From assembly GCF_008824185.1 (NCBI RefSeq), contig NZ_CP044426.1, positions 1,124,501 through 1,188,500 of the forward strand: a stretch of 64,000 bases of DNA. The letters are read 5' to 3'. Positions 1 through 10,215 of this stretch are shown here, in pieces. The translations under genes were made by a program, and so were the position numbers. Each line of letters starts with the position of its first letter. The first letter of the stretch is position 1. The stretch comes from Paracoccus pantotrophus (lineage in GTDB: Bacteria > Pseudomonadota > Alphaproteobacteria > Rhodobacterales > Rhodobacteraceae). The notes beneath the pieces are model-generated. The model worked only from the letters and a program-made list of their open reading frames with translations, made no database searches and was not told where the DNA came from.

Positions 1-1
1 G

Positions 2-733
2 GTCAATGTGCTGCTGGCGCAGCTCAAGTCCACATTCGAGGCCGAACGCACCTTCGCCGCCAACGCAGCGCATGAATTGCGAACACCGCTGGCAGGCGCA
101 ATCGCGCAGGCCCAGCGGATACAGGTGGAAACGAAAGATACCGGCGCCGGCCACAGGGCCGCCGAGATCGAGGCCTCGCTGAAGCGGCTGGCCCGGATCG
201 CCGAGCGGCTGCTGCAACTGGCTCGGGCGGAGGGCGGGCGGTTGCGGCTCGATCACCTATCCGATCTTCGCATCACCGCCCGTCTGGTCGTGGACGATAT
301 CGAGAGGACCGCACCGAACCGGATCGCACTCGCTCTGCCGGAGCACCCGGTAATGTCCGACCTCGACCCCGATGCGTTTGGCATCATCTGCCGCAACCTG
401 GTCGAGAACGCCCTGCGGCACGGCGCATCTGACGAGCCGATCGAGGTAAGCCTCGGTGAGGATGGCACGTTCCGCGTCGCCAATGACGGCCTTGTTGTGC
501 CGACAGAAGCACTTGGCCGGCTGGCCCGCCGTTTTGAGAGGGGGACAACCGGAACGGAAGGCAGCGGGCTTGGCCTTGCCATCGTCGCCAGCATTGCGGA
601 CCGGATTTCGTCAAAGCTCACCTTGCAGTCGCCGAGACCGGGAAGCTCGTCTGGCTTTGAAGCGGCGGTGGTTTTGCCGACAGCTTCAAAGCAACCAATA
701 CCGCCCAGCCAGGCGAGCGCAGTCTTTCGTTGA
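2..733 (+). CDS. Sensor histidine kinase, C-terminal part (5' end outside window)
   Basis: This is the cytoplasmic kinase core of a two-component sensor. It would autophosphorylate on His and pass the phosphate to a response regulator that lies outside the window. The H-box AANAAHELRTPLAG is at about residues 19-32, the N-box NLVENALRHG near residue 130, and the G-box GSGLGLAIV near residue 190. The reading frame is open to base 2 and begins almost at the H-box, so the membrane segments, sensor domain and HAMP region must lie upstream of the window. The ligand cannot be inferred. The gene ends in chromosomal-looking sequence just before an IS66-disrupted LysR gene, so it may belong to the host rather than to the mobile DNA. 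Confidence 0.85.
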   Translation, partial: VNVLLAQLKSTFEAERTFAANAAHELRTPLAGAIAQAQRIQVETKDTGAGHRAAEIEASLKRLARIAERLLQLARAEGGRLRLDHLSDLRITARLVVDDIERTAPNRIALALPEHPVMSDLDPDAFGIICRNLVENALRHGASDEPIEVSLGEDGTFRVANDGLVVPTEALGRLARRFERGTTGTEGSGLGLAIVASIADRISSKLTLQSPRPGSSSGFEAAVVLPTASKQPIPPSQASAVFR

Positions 734-896
734 GCCGATAGCCGGCCAGCAGATCTGAAAACTATTGGGCTGGCTGTGTCCGCCGGAACAGGATGCATCT
801 GTATATAAGGGGCGCAGAATGTTGATCTCGAAAGGACAAAGCCTAGCGCGCGCCCGTGGTGACAGTAGCCCTGCCGACAAAGGCGGACGGGGCAGC

Positions 897-1049
897 ATGA
901 CCAGAAAATTGGTTACATCTTCGGATGCTATTGAATTTCGCCACCTACGTTACTTCATAGCCGCTGCCGAGCACGGCAGCTTCCGAAAGGCAGGAAATTC
1001 ACTGGGTCTGTCGCAATCGGCAATCAGCCGCTGCATTGCCGACCTCGAA
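897..1049 (+). pseudogene. LysR-family regulator, N-terminal HTH fragment cut by IS66
   Basis: The translation contains the typical LysR start (IEFRHLRYFIAAAEHGSF) followed by the recognition-helix region LSQSAISRCIADLE. After about 51 codons the frame runs into the IS66 end (GTAAGCG at 1050-1056). The substrate-binding domain is absent, so the gene is broken. The rest of the gene is not seen on the other side of the IS, so the insertion was followed by a deletion or rearrangement. ATG 897 follows a weak purine-rich stretch; an upstream in-frame start at 819 is less likely because LysR proteins start close to the HTH. Confidence 0.75.
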
Positions 1050-1069
1050 GTAAGCGTCCGGCCTGAGCG

Positions 1070-2569
1070 CTACCCGGGCCATTTCCAAGGCAGCAGGTCA
1101 TCGACCTTTGTGATCTTGTAATCAGGGATACGGGCCAGGGTGTCGGCGAGCCAGGCATGGGGATCGCTGACGTTGAGCTTGGCTGTTTCGATCAGGGTGT
1201 AGGCGATGGCGGCGGCCTTTCCACCTGCCTCGGAACCGACGAATAGGTAGTTTTTCCGCCCGAGGGCGATGGCGCGCATGCCGCGTTCGGCGGCGTTGTT
1301 GTCGAGTTCGAGGATGCCGTTGTCGAGGTAGGGGCGCAGGCGTTCCATCCTGGTGAGGGCGTATCGGATGGCGGCCGCTAGCGGGGATTTCCCCGAGATC
1401 GTGGTGAGTTGCATGGCCAGCCAGACTTCCAGGTCATCGAAGACCGGGGCGGCATGTGCCTTACGGAGTTCGGCGCGGCGGTCCGGTGGCGAACCTCGGG
1501 CTTCCTTCTCGACGGCATAGAGCCGGGCGATGCGGCCGATGGCCTCCTCAGCGATCGGCGAACCTTGCGATCGGTGGATGTCCACGAACTTGCGCCTGAC
1601 ATGGGCCATGCAGGCGACCTCGCGGATGGCGCCGGAACGGTAGAGATCCTCGAACCCGGCATAGCCGTCGGCATGCATCCAGCCGCGGAAACGGGCCAGA
1701 TGATCCTTGGGGTGCTGACCCTTGCGGTCGCCCGAGAAGCGATACCATGCGGCAGGCGGAGCATCGCCATCCCATGGGCGCTCATCGCGGGCATAGGTCC
1801 AGAGCCGGGCCGTCTGGGTCTTGCCGGTGCCGGGCGCCAGCATCCGCACCGGCGTATCGTCGGCGAAGATCGCCTCGGCCGACAGGACATGGCGCCCGAT
1901 GGCCTCGGCCAGTGGCTCCAGAAGGGTGGTGGTCTTGCCGACCCAGTCGGCCAGGGTCGATCGGTCGAGATCGAGCCCTTCGCGGCCGAAGATCTGGCTC
2001 TGGCGATAGAGGGGGAGATGGTCGGCATACTTGCTGACCAGCACATGGGCCAGCAGACCCGGCCCGGGGCGACCGCGCTCGATCGGGCGCGACGGCAGCG
2101 GGGCCTGGACGAAGCGTTCGCAGCAAGCGCAGGTCAGCCGGGGGCGGACAATCCGGTTCACGATGAAGCGCCCAGGAACATACTCCAGCTCTTCCGTGAC
2201 GTCCTCGCCGATCCGGCGCAGGCGACCGCCGCAATCGGCACAGGCATCGGCGCCGGGCATCAGTTCCACCTCCATCCGGGGGATATGATCCGGGATCGGA
2301 CGGCGCTTGGGTTTGCCCTTCTCCTCGATGTCCGGCAGACGCATCCGCGCCGTCATCGCGGCGGCCGCGATCTCGCTGGCCTCAAGAGCCAACTGAAGCT
2401 GTTCTGCCGTCTCCGAGGACGCGCCGAACCGGTGTGCCCGGTGCCCGGCCAGTTGGTGCCGCAGCCTCTCGATCAGGATCGCCTGCGCCTTCACCTCGGC
2501 CAGAAGCCGCGCGGTGAAGCTGCGCAACTCCTCGGGATCTTCCGGCAGGGTCAGGGTCTGATCGAGCAT
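1070..2569 (-). CDS. tnpC: IS66 family transposase TnpC
   Basis: At 499 aa this is a full-length IS66 DDE transposase. It has an N-terminal coiled-coil (residues about 1-75), a Cys4-like zinc-binding segment (CADCGG...CACCE, about residues 110-150), then the catalytic core. Acidic candidates are FADDTPV, MHADGYAGF and LELDNNAAERGMR. The C-terminal IS66 tail (YKITKVDDLLPWKW) is present. It lies downstream of tnpB on the same strand, the usual IS66 order, and shows no internal stops. Because the element lacks one terminus, the enzyme could act only on related copies elsewhere. Confidence 0.95.
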   Translation of the reverse strand: MLDQTLTLPEDPEELRSFTARLLAEVKAQAILIERLRHQLAGHRAHRFGASSETAEQLQLALEASEIAAAAMTARMRLPDIEEKGKPKRRPIPDHIPRMEVELMPGADACADCGGRLRRIGEDVTEELEYVPGRFIVNRIVRPRLTCACCERFVQAPLPSRPIERGRPGPGLLAHVLVSKYADHLPLYRQSQIFGREGLDLDRSTLADWVGKTTTLLEPLAEAIGRHVLSAEAIFADDTPVRMLAPGTGKTQTARLWTYARDERPWDGDAPPAAWYRFSGDRKGQHPKDHLARFRGWMHADGYAGFEDLYRSGAIREVACMAHVRRKFVDIHRSQGSPIAEEAIGRIARLYAVEKEARGSPPDRRAELRKAHAAPVFDDLEVWLAMQLTTISGKSPLAAAIRYALTRMERLRPYLDNGILELDNNAAERGMRAIALGRKNYLFVGSEAGGKAAAIAYTLIETAKLNVSDPHAWLADTLARIPDYKITKVDDLLPWKWPG

Positions 2570-2628
2570 GCAAGGAGTTTATCCCACGGGATTCCTTATG
2601 GGAATCATTCTCTTGTGGCCCCCCCTGA

Positions 2629-2976
2629 TTATCCCGCTGCCAAGGGCCGCCACGTTCGCTCCGGGGCACGCCAGTCGATCCCTTCCAGGAGCATCGACAA
2701 CTGCGCCGGTGTCAGCGCCACCTTCCCCTCCTTGGCCGAGGGCCAGACGAACCGGCCCCGCTCCAGCCGCTTCATGAACATGCAGGCCCCCTGGCCATCC
2801 CACCAGATGACCTTCACCAGATCACCGCGACGGCCGCGGAAGACGAAGAGATGCCCGCCGAAAGGATCCTGCTTCAGCACCGCCTCGGCCTGCGCCGCCA
2901 AGGAAGCAAAGCCCTTGCGCATGTCGGTGACCCCGGCAGCCAGCCAGACCCGCGTGTTGGCCGGAACCGGGATCAC
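2629..2976 (-). CDS. tnpB: IS66 family accessory protein TnpB (IS66 Orf2)
   Basis: This 115-aa protein is the normal length for TnpB. It carries the hallmark stretches GVTDMRKGFASLAAQ, DPFGGHLFVFRGRRGDLVK and WWDGQGACMFMKRLERGRF. TnpB is needed for transposition in several IS66 elements but its biochemical role is unclear. The start overlaps the stop of the upstream reading frame by four bases, which is the usual tnpA/tnpB arrangement. Here that upstream frame is a rep gene fused to a short tail, so tnpA proper has been lost. Confidence 0.92.
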   Translation of the reverse strand: MIPVPANTRVWLAAGVTDMRKGFASLAAQAEAVLKQDPFGGHLFVFRGRRGDLVKVIWWDGQGACMFMKRLERGRFVWPSAKEGKVALTPAQLSMLLEGIDWRAPERTWRPLAAG

Positions 2977-3536
2977 GCCGAAAGTCCCCGGATCAGCCGC
3001 GCCAGCGCCTCCAACCAGTCCGGCACGATCATTTCGATACCATCGGGCCGACCGCTACGGTCGGTGCGCTCCTGCCACTCGTTGATCCACGAGAAGCGAT
3101 GCCGACGGCCTTCGACCGGCTGGCGGATCGAGGTGGAAATCGTGGTCGATTGCAGCCGGTCGAGCGCCGCCTTCAGGCGCTGATAATCGCGCAAGCCGGT
3201 GCCGCGCCCGACATAGGTGAGGATCTCATAGGGCGTGGCGGCCATCAGCCGAGAGGTGCGAAGGCCACTGTCGCGGGCTTCGACGATCTGACTGGCCGCC
3301 CAGATCAGGATATCGGCGTCCCAGATCGTGGCCATGCCGTGATCGGGAACAGCCTCGACCCGGATGGAGACATTGCCGGCTGCGAAGTCGATCGGCGCGA
3401 TGCGCTTCGACTTGGCGAGGGAGAAGAAGGGATAGGCCATGAGATCCTGTGCGTCTCGTGGCGCGAAATCGCCGGGGAGCGCCCTGAACAGATCCAGTTG
3501 CCCACGCTCGGAAAGGGATCGACGTCGCACCGTCAT
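2973..3536 (-). pseudogene. Replication initiator (RepA-type) N-terminal part fused to IS66 tail
   Basis: Residues from about 20 to 175 align by eye with the intact RepA at 33041-34117. Shared blocks are PFFSLAKSKRIAPI, GMATIWDADILIWAASQIV, RLKAALDRLQST and FSWINEWQE. Homology stops after the motif DWLE; the last codons, ALARLIRGLSA, do not match RepA and probably come from the 3' end of IS66 tnpA. The protein thus lacks the C-terminal half of the initiator and the origin-like iterons carried by the intact copy. It follows an AlpA-like HTH gene in the same order as at 32.8 kb, so this is a decayed second copy of the same replication module. Confidence 0.8.
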
Positions 3537-3554
3537 GAAGGAAACCGCGAGAGA

Positions 3555-3836
3555 TCAGCGGGCGTAACGACCGGCCTGCGGGCCGGACGGAAACGCATGA
3601 CGCTTGGCGGGCAGCACGGAGCCGCGCGGATCGGAGGTCGAGGTCACCGCGCCGCGTTCGGTCCAGGCTTCGAGATCGTCGATGGCATAGACGACGCGGC
3701 CGCCGAGCTTGCGATAGGCTGGCCCGGTTCCATAGGTGCGGTGTTTTTCGAGCGTCCGGGCCGAGAGGCTCAGAAAGGTCGCGGCCTCCTTGGTCCGTAG
3801 AAAACGCGGCGGCAGGACGACGGGTTCATGTGGCAT
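3555..3836 (-). CDS. AlpA/excisionase-type helix-turn-helix protein
   Basis: The 93-aa product contains a MerR/excisionase-like winged HTH: FLRTKEAATFLSLSARTLEKHRTYG, written in two parts as FLRTKEAATFLSLSARTL and EKHRTYG, then a beta-hairpin GGRVVYAIDDLEAW. It is closely similar to the protein at 32771-33040. ATG 3836 is chosen because a GGAGG sequence lies about seven bases upstream; a start at 3860 would lack one. In this ICE family the protein sits directly before repA and is thought to regulate replication or excision genes. Here its partner rep gene is truncated. Confidence 0.8.
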   Translation of the reverse strand: MPHEPVVLPPRFLRTKEAATFLSLSARTLEKHRTYGTGPAYRKLGGRVVYAIDDLEAWTERGAVTSTSDPRGSVLPAKRHAFPSGPQAGRYAR

Positions 3837-3934
3837 GATCGGGCCTCCGTGGTGTTGCAAACGGCCACTGCGGATCAGCGGCGGGCAATGACCACGGTGG
3901 CGAAGGAAGACCGGCGAGGTGCAGGGCGAAGTTG

Positions 3935-3978
3935 GGGGGTATCGAAATCGCCCACCATCAGGGGCGAAAGATACCCCC
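3935..3978. promoter_or_regulatory. Strong two-part hairpin upstream of the alpA-like gene
   Basis: GGGGGTATC at 3935-3943 pairs perfectly with GATACCCCC at 3970-3978, and inside it CGCCC (3949-3953) pairs with GGGCG (3962-3966). It lies about 100 bp upstream of the minus-strand HTH gene. It could be an operator dyad, a transcript hairpin or part of a former origin or transfer region. No T-tract follows, so a simple terminator is unlikely. Confidence 0.5.
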
Positions 3979-4049
3979 TCCGTATCCGCGACGAGAGCAG
4001 CACGGAACTATTCTGAGGGCGATAGCTCGATTTATTCTCCCCCTCACGA

Positions 4050-4299
4050 ACGCCACCGGCATCGAAGTATTCGGGCCGGCGATCCCGAAAAGCCGAAAAG
4101 CACACAATTTCAGCTTGCTGTAAGAAATTCACCAACCGGCACAGTCATCAGGTCAGGAGAATATCGGCCCCGAGAGACCGATTTCGGGCATCTTGGAACT
4201 GGGGGCAGTGCTCAGCCGCTCCCGCATAACCCTCGAAAACAACGGGAAAATCCGGCCGCGGCCGGATCGGGAGACACCTTTCGCGAGGGCAAGTGGCGG
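4050..4299. repeat. Imperfect ~250-bp direct repeat, left copy
   Basis: This segment aligns with 24224-24464 in the same orientation. Shared stretches include catcgaagt, attcaccaa, cagtcatcaggt, ggagaatat, gggggcagtgctcagcc, cataaccctcgaaaacaac and tttcgcgagggcaagtggcg. Divergence is spread along the length with small gaps, so the two are old homologues rather than a recent duplication. No convincing gene is seen in it: the translated frames conserved between copies contain stops in this one. The rest of the 3861-4444 gap holds the hairpin at 3935 and an AT-rich palindrome at 4337. Confidence 0.75.
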
Positions 4300-4336
4300 A
4301 GCGGATGGGCCTGGCGTCCAACCTTCTCTATCTTCT

Positions 4337-4359
4337 AAATTATTGTTTTAAAATAATTT
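4337..4359. terminator. AT-rich palindrome downstream of cytochrome c gene
   Basis: AAATTATT (4337-4344) and AATAATTT (4352-4359) form an AT-only stem with a seven-base loop in otherwise GC-rich DNA. It lies 85 bp beyond the stop of the minus-strand cytochrome gene and could act as a weak terminator or mark an element junction. Confidence 0.3.
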
Positions 4360-4444
4360 TACGACCCGCGCGGCAGCATGGACCCATCCGCAACGACTGC
4401 TGCGCGGCGCGGATTGACCGCGATAGGGAAGCGGCCGCGGCATT

Positions 4445-4906
4445 TCAGTCGCGGCGGGAAACCTCCTTCTGATATCCGCGCTCGCGCTCCGGCCAGGTGC
4501 TCTTGATATAGGCGAGGACAGCCTGGATCTCGGCGTCGCCGAGGACATCGGCAAACCCCGGCATGTCGCTCTCATAGCCGCCCCCGACAATGGCGGCCGT
4601 GCCTTCCTTGACAATGCGGAACAGGATGTCATCGGGATGGTGCCATGTGTGGCCGCCGGCATCGTGCGGTGGCGCCGGGAGACGCCCGGACGGAAGCGGC
4701 GTCTTCCAGTCCGGCTGCCCCTCGAGCTGCGCACCGTGGCAGGACGCACATTGGTCTGCATAGACCTGCCGGCCCTGTTCGATGACTTTCGCAGAAGACG
4801 CGGTGGTGGATGCAGTACGGACCTGATGCCATCCGACGAGGATCGCCAGGATCAGGCCGCCGAGGAGCAACCCGAGCCACAAGATAGTACGAAGTTCTTT
4901 GCGCAT
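4445..4906 (-). CDS. Membrane-anchored monohaem cytochrome c
   Basis: The 153-aa protein begins with one hydrophobic segment (LRTILWLGLLLGGLILAILV, about residues 5-24) that would anchor it in the inner membrane facing the periplasm. The haem-binding motif CASCH is near residue 57 and a likely axial Met is in ESDMPGF near residue 113. It resembles class I cytochromes c that pair with multicopper oxidases or DUF305 proteins in copper clusters. It is divergent from the rest of the cluster, sharing an ~80-bp intergenic region with the gene at 4989. Electron partner unknown. Confidence 0.85.
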   Translation of the reverse strand: MRKELRTILWLGLLLGGLILAILVGWHQVRTASTTASSAKVIEQGRQVYADQCASCHGAQLEGQPDWKTPLPSGRLPAPPHDAGGHTWHHPDDILFRIVKEGTAAIVGGGYESDMPGFADVLGDAEIQAVLAYIKSTWPERERGYQKEVSRRD

Positions 4907-4988
4907 GAGTTGAATGATTGCTGGTGAAGAATTTCAATCGGCTACATGCCGAAATTGAACTTCTGCCAGAGGCGTGACGCCGGAGGCA

Positions 4989-5381
4989 ATGGACATTCCT
5001 GTGACCAGCGCCTATCTTCCCGGCATGTTCGCCCGTCTCGTAGCCCTGCTTGCCGTGCTCGCGATCACCGCCATGACGACGGTGACGTCCGCGCATGCGG
5101 CGCGCTTGAGCGCAGAGCCGGATCACGCGGTGCATGTCACCGAAATGATGCAGGTTGCTGTCGGCAGCGAAAATCCCTGTGATGGCGACCAGCACTGCGG
5201 ATCGGGTCACGTCGCAAGCTGTGAGATGCTTTGCGCCGGCCTTTCGGTCTCCCTGACATCCCCGAGCGAAAGCTCAGGCCGCGATTACGCGCCTGCCAGC
5301 CATGACCTCCCCACCGGCGTGATCCTTGCCGGTCGGGCGCCCGGGTTGAACGAACGACCTCCCAAGCTCCGTCTCCTCTGA
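4989..5381 (+). CDS. Small secreted Cys/His protein of copper cluster
   Basis: The product is about 130 aa with a hydrophobic signal (LVALLAVLAITAMTTVTSAHA) starting near residue 15. A short Cys-rich patch follows (CDGDQHCGSGHVASCEMLC), which could bind copper. It resembles the DUF2946-like small proteins found beside copper oxidases, and a second protein of the same style is encoded at 10216. ATG 4989 is preceded by GGAGG at close spacing; ATG 5025 would put the signal peptide at the very N-terminus and is equally plausible. Function is not established. Confidence 0.6.
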   Translation: MDIPVTSAYLPGMFARLVALLAVLAITAMTTVTSAHAARLSAEPDHAVHVTEMMQVAVGSENPCDGDQHCGSGHVASCEMLCAGLSVSLTSPSESSGRDYAPASHDLPTGVILAGRAPGLNERPPKLRLL

Positions 5382-5454
5382 TCGCGCCCGGGCTGAGGCC
5401 TGTGGCGTCCCATCGGCTTTGATGAACGGGACTGGCTGTCCCGAGGAGACGACC

Positions 5455-6963
5455 ATGAATACCATTTCACGACGCGGCTTTCTTGCCGCTGGCGCCGCCA
5501 TGCTGGCTTATGCGCAGTTGCCCCGGATCGCGGCAGCGCAGAGCGTGGCCCCGCTGTCTTTGCAAGCCGCCAGCCGGGTGCTGGACATCGACGGCCGCGC
5601 GGCCGCCGTCTGGGGTCTTGCCGGGCCGGCCGGACAGGGCCTGACGCTCGACCCCGGCGAACGGTTCCGGGTGGATCTGCGCAACGATCTCGATACCGCC
5701 ACCCTGATCCACTGGCACGGCCAGATCCCGCCCAACGCGCAGGACGGTGTGCCCGACATGCCGCTGCCCATGCTCGCCCCCGGCGAGACCCGCGCCTATG
5801 ACTTCGCGCCGCTGCCCGGCACCTACTGGATGCACGCGCATGTGCCGCTGCACGAGATGCGCCTGCTGGCCGCGCCGCTGATCGTGCGCAGCGCCGAGGA
5901 TATCAGCGCCGACCGGCAGGAGGTGGTGCTGTTCCTGCATGATTTCTCGTTCAAGGCGCCCGAGGAGGTGCTGGCCGAGATCCTCGGCGGTCACGGGACC
6001 GCGGGCGGTCACGCTGGCGGCCAAGGTGCAGGCATGGGTGGCATGGCCGGCATGAACCACGGCGCGCTGGGGAACATGCCGATGGGTGGCATGGATCACG
6101 GCGCCATGGGCGGCATGATGGGGACGGGCGCCATGGGTGGCATGGCGATGGACCTCAACGATTACGACTGGGACGCCTATCTGGCCAACGACCGCACGCT
6201 GTCGGATCCCGAGGTGGTGCAGGTCGAGCGCGGCGGGCGCATCCTCCTGCGGGTGATCAATGCCGCCGCGGCAACGGTGTTCTGGATTGAGACCGGCGAG
6301 CCGCAGGCCCGGCTTGTCGCGGTGGACGGACATGCGGTTCAGCCCGTTCCGGGGACGCGCTTCGGCCTGGCGATGGGCCAGCGGCTGGATCTGGAGATCG
6401 ACCTGCCGCAGCAGGGCGGCGCCTGGCCGATCCTCGCGCTGCGGGAAGGCGCGCGCGAGCGCACCGGCCTGATCCTTGCCACGCAGGGCGCCGAAATCCG
6501 GCGCATCGACACCATGGCAGAAGCCGAAGCCCCCGCCTTCGACACCGACCTGGCGCAGGAGCAGCGCCTGATTGCCGCCGACGCCCTGCCGGATCGGCCG
6601 GTGGACCGCAGCCACATGGTGATGCTGGGCGGCTCGATGCAGCCCTATGTCTGGACCATCAACGGTGCCGTCTGGGGCCAGCATCGCCCGATTGCCGCGC
6701 GCGGCGGTGAGCGGGTGGTGCTGTCCTTCCACAACATGTCGATGATGGGCCACCCGATGCATCTGCACGGGCATGTGTTCCAGGTCGTCGGTCTGAACGG
6801 ACGTGCCGTCCGGGGCGCGCTGCGCGACACGGTATACGTGCCGCCGATGTCGATGGTCGATGTGGCGCTCGACGCCGGTGAGGCGGCGCGCTGGATGCTG
6901 CATTGCCACCACATGCCGCATCTTGAGACCGGCATGATGACCGAATTTGCCATCAGCGCATGA
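5455..6963 (+). CDS. Tat-exported multicopper oxidase (CopA/CueO-like)
   Basis: This 502-aa cupredoxin protein probably oxidises Cu(I) to Cu(II) in the periplasm. It starts with a twin-arginine signal (SRRGFLAAGAAML, residues 4-16). Type 2/3 copper ligands are visible as HWHG (about 86-89), HAH (127-129), HPMHLHGH (433-440) and HCHH (483-486), the last with a downstream Met expected at the type 1 site (HLETGMM). A Met/His/Gly-rich loop at about 175-235 (MGGMAGMNHG, MGGMDHGAMGGMM) resembles the Met-rich copper-binding insert of CueO. ATG 5455 has GAGGAG just upstream; the longer frame from 5419 lacks the Tat N-terminus. No copB-type outer-membrane gene is present nearby. Confidence 0.92.
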   Translation: MNTISRRGFLAAGAAMLAYAQLPRIAAAQSVAPLSLQAASRVLDIDGRAAAVWGLAGPAGQGLTLDPGERFRVDLRNDLDTATLIHWHGQIPPNAQDGVPDMPLPMLAPGETRAYDFAPLPGTYWMHAHVPLHEMRLLAAPLIVRSAEDISADRQEVVLFLHDFSFKAPEEVLAEILGGHGTAGGHAGGQGAGMGGMAGMNHGALGNMPMGGMDHGAMGGMMGTGAMGGMAMDLNDYDWDAYLANDRTLSDPEVVQVERGGRILLRVINAAAATVFWIETGEPQARLVAVDGHAVQPVPGTRFGLAMGQRLDLEIDLPQQGGAWPILALREGARERTGLILATQGAEIRRIDTMAEAEAPAFDTDLAQEQRLIAADALPDRPVDRSHMVMLGGSMQPYVWTINGAVWGQHRPIAARGGERVVLSFHNMSMMGHPMHLHGHVFQVVGLNGRAVRGALRDTVYVPPMSMVDVALDAGEAARWMLHCHHMPHLETGMMTEFAISA

Positions 6964-7046
6964 TCGTATGATGCTGGGGGCGCCCATGCCAGCGCCCCCA
7001 GCGGGAAAGCTGCAAAGGGCAATATTCCAAGCCTCCTGATCGCCTC

Positions 7047-7077
7047 TTGACCTTCCAGCGGTTGGAAAGTGCAGAAC
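7047..7077 (+). promoter_or_regulatory. CueR-type operator/promoter of copA
   Basis: ACCTTCC (7050-7056), seven bases, then GGAAAGT (7064-7070) match the CueR/MerR-family dyad ACCTTCC-N7-GGAAGGT with one mismatch. A -35-like TTGACC (7047-7052) overlaps the left arm, giving the long ~19-bp spacer typical of promoters activated by MerR-family metal sensors. The -10 is not obvious (CAGAAC at 7072). It lies about 50 bp upstream of the CopA start. No cueR gene occurs in the window. Confidence 0.7.
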
Positions 7078-7121
7078 AGGTGAAACGCAAGCTCAGGATG
7101 AAACGCCGAGGAGGCGTAAAA

Positions 7122-9506
<2,385 letters not shown>

Positions 9507-9522
9507 TGTTGGCGGAGCCATC

Positions 9523-9544
9523 AGCCGGCCCGCACGGGCGCCGG
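9523..9544 (+). terminator. GC-rich hairpin after copA
   Basis: GCCGGC at 9523-9528 and GCCGGC at 9539-9544 flank CCG/CGG, making a strong stem 17 bp after the copA stop. There is no U-run, so factor-independent termination is doubtful, but position and strength fit an intercistronic or end-of-transcript structure. Confidence 0.4.
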
Positions 9545-9614
9545 CTCACCCCTTTCCTGCGTCGCGCCCGGACCGTGACGGTGAGACAATGAATCCATGC
9601 AACGAGGTTTGACG

Positions 9615-10100
9615 ATGAGAGACAATCGCAGCATCAGCCGACGCGCCATTCTTGCCGCTGCCGGCGCACCTCCCTTGCTGATGGCCACCGCAAGCTGGGG
9701 GCAGGCAGAGCCTCTGCCGCTGGTGAACGTCAGCAAGGATCCCTCCTGCGGCTGCTGCGACGGCTGGGCTGCGCATATCGAAGCCGCAGGGTTCCCGGTG
9801 CGGGTGGTGGAATCCGCTGATATGGCCAGCCTCAAGCAGCGGCTCGGCGTGCCGGCCGATCTGGCATCGTGCCATACCGCCGAGGTCGACGGCTATGTGG
9901 TCGAGGGCCATGTGCCCGCCGAAGCGATCCGCCGCCTTCTTTCCGAGCGGCCCGAGGCAACAGGGCTGGCCGTTCCCGGCATGCCCGCCGGCTCGCCCGG
10001 CATGGATTTCCCCGGCGTCGACCCCGAGCCCTATGAAGCGTTCCTGTTCGGCCCGACCACCCGGCGCTTCGGGCGCTTCCTCGGCCCGCGGGAAATCTGA
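9615..10100 (+). CDS. DUF411 family periplasmic metal-binding protein
   Basis: The 161-aa protein begins with a twin-arginine-like leader (SISRRAILAAAGAPPLLMATASWG). The DUF411 core follows: NVSKDPSCGCCDGWAAHIEAAGF with the CGCC metal site, then GVPADLASCHTAEVDGYVVEGHVPAEAI with CHT. DUF411 proteins are commonly found in copper-resistance operons and probably bind copper in the periplasm. ATG 9615 is chosen because it gives the twin-Arg close to the N-terminus and has GAGG upstream; 9597 is an alternative. It lies just downstream of copA in the same orientation. Confidence 0.88.
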   Translation: MRDNRSISRRAILAAAGAPPLLMATASWGQAEPLPLVNVSKDPSCGCCDGWAAHIEAAGFPVRVVESADMASLKQRLGVPADLASCHTAEVDGYVVEGHVPAEAIRRLLSERPEATGLAVPGMPAGSPGMDFPGVDPEPYEAFLFGPTTRRFGRFLGPREI

Positions 10101-10215
10101 CACGGGGTATACCGACATGACCGCCCGGCTTGCGAATGATCCGAAACAGCACCTGACCGAGGCGGCTTGCCTCCGTCAGCGGGGCTGTCTCGCGGCGTCG
10201 AGTAGGAGACGGCGC

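Larger units (their letters stand above)
1050..3012 (-). mobile_element. IS66-family element, one end missing
   Basis: The tnpC-proximal terminus begins with GTAAGCGTCCGG at 1050, the typical IS66-family terminal sequence, and lies inside a LysR gene. tnpC and tnpB are intact. The other terminus, expected as the inverse of GTAAGCG, is not found, and tnpA is absent apart from possibly its last dozen codons, which are fused to a rep gene at about 3012. The element is therefore a partial copy, probably immobile by itself. The exact right boundary is inferred from where homology to the second RepA copy ends. Confidence 0.75.

Noticed and set aside
5467..6987. 506-codon open frame on the minus strand
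   Set aside because: Antisense shadow of the multicopper oxidase; composition is His/Arg-rich from GC-biased third positions and no motif is seen.
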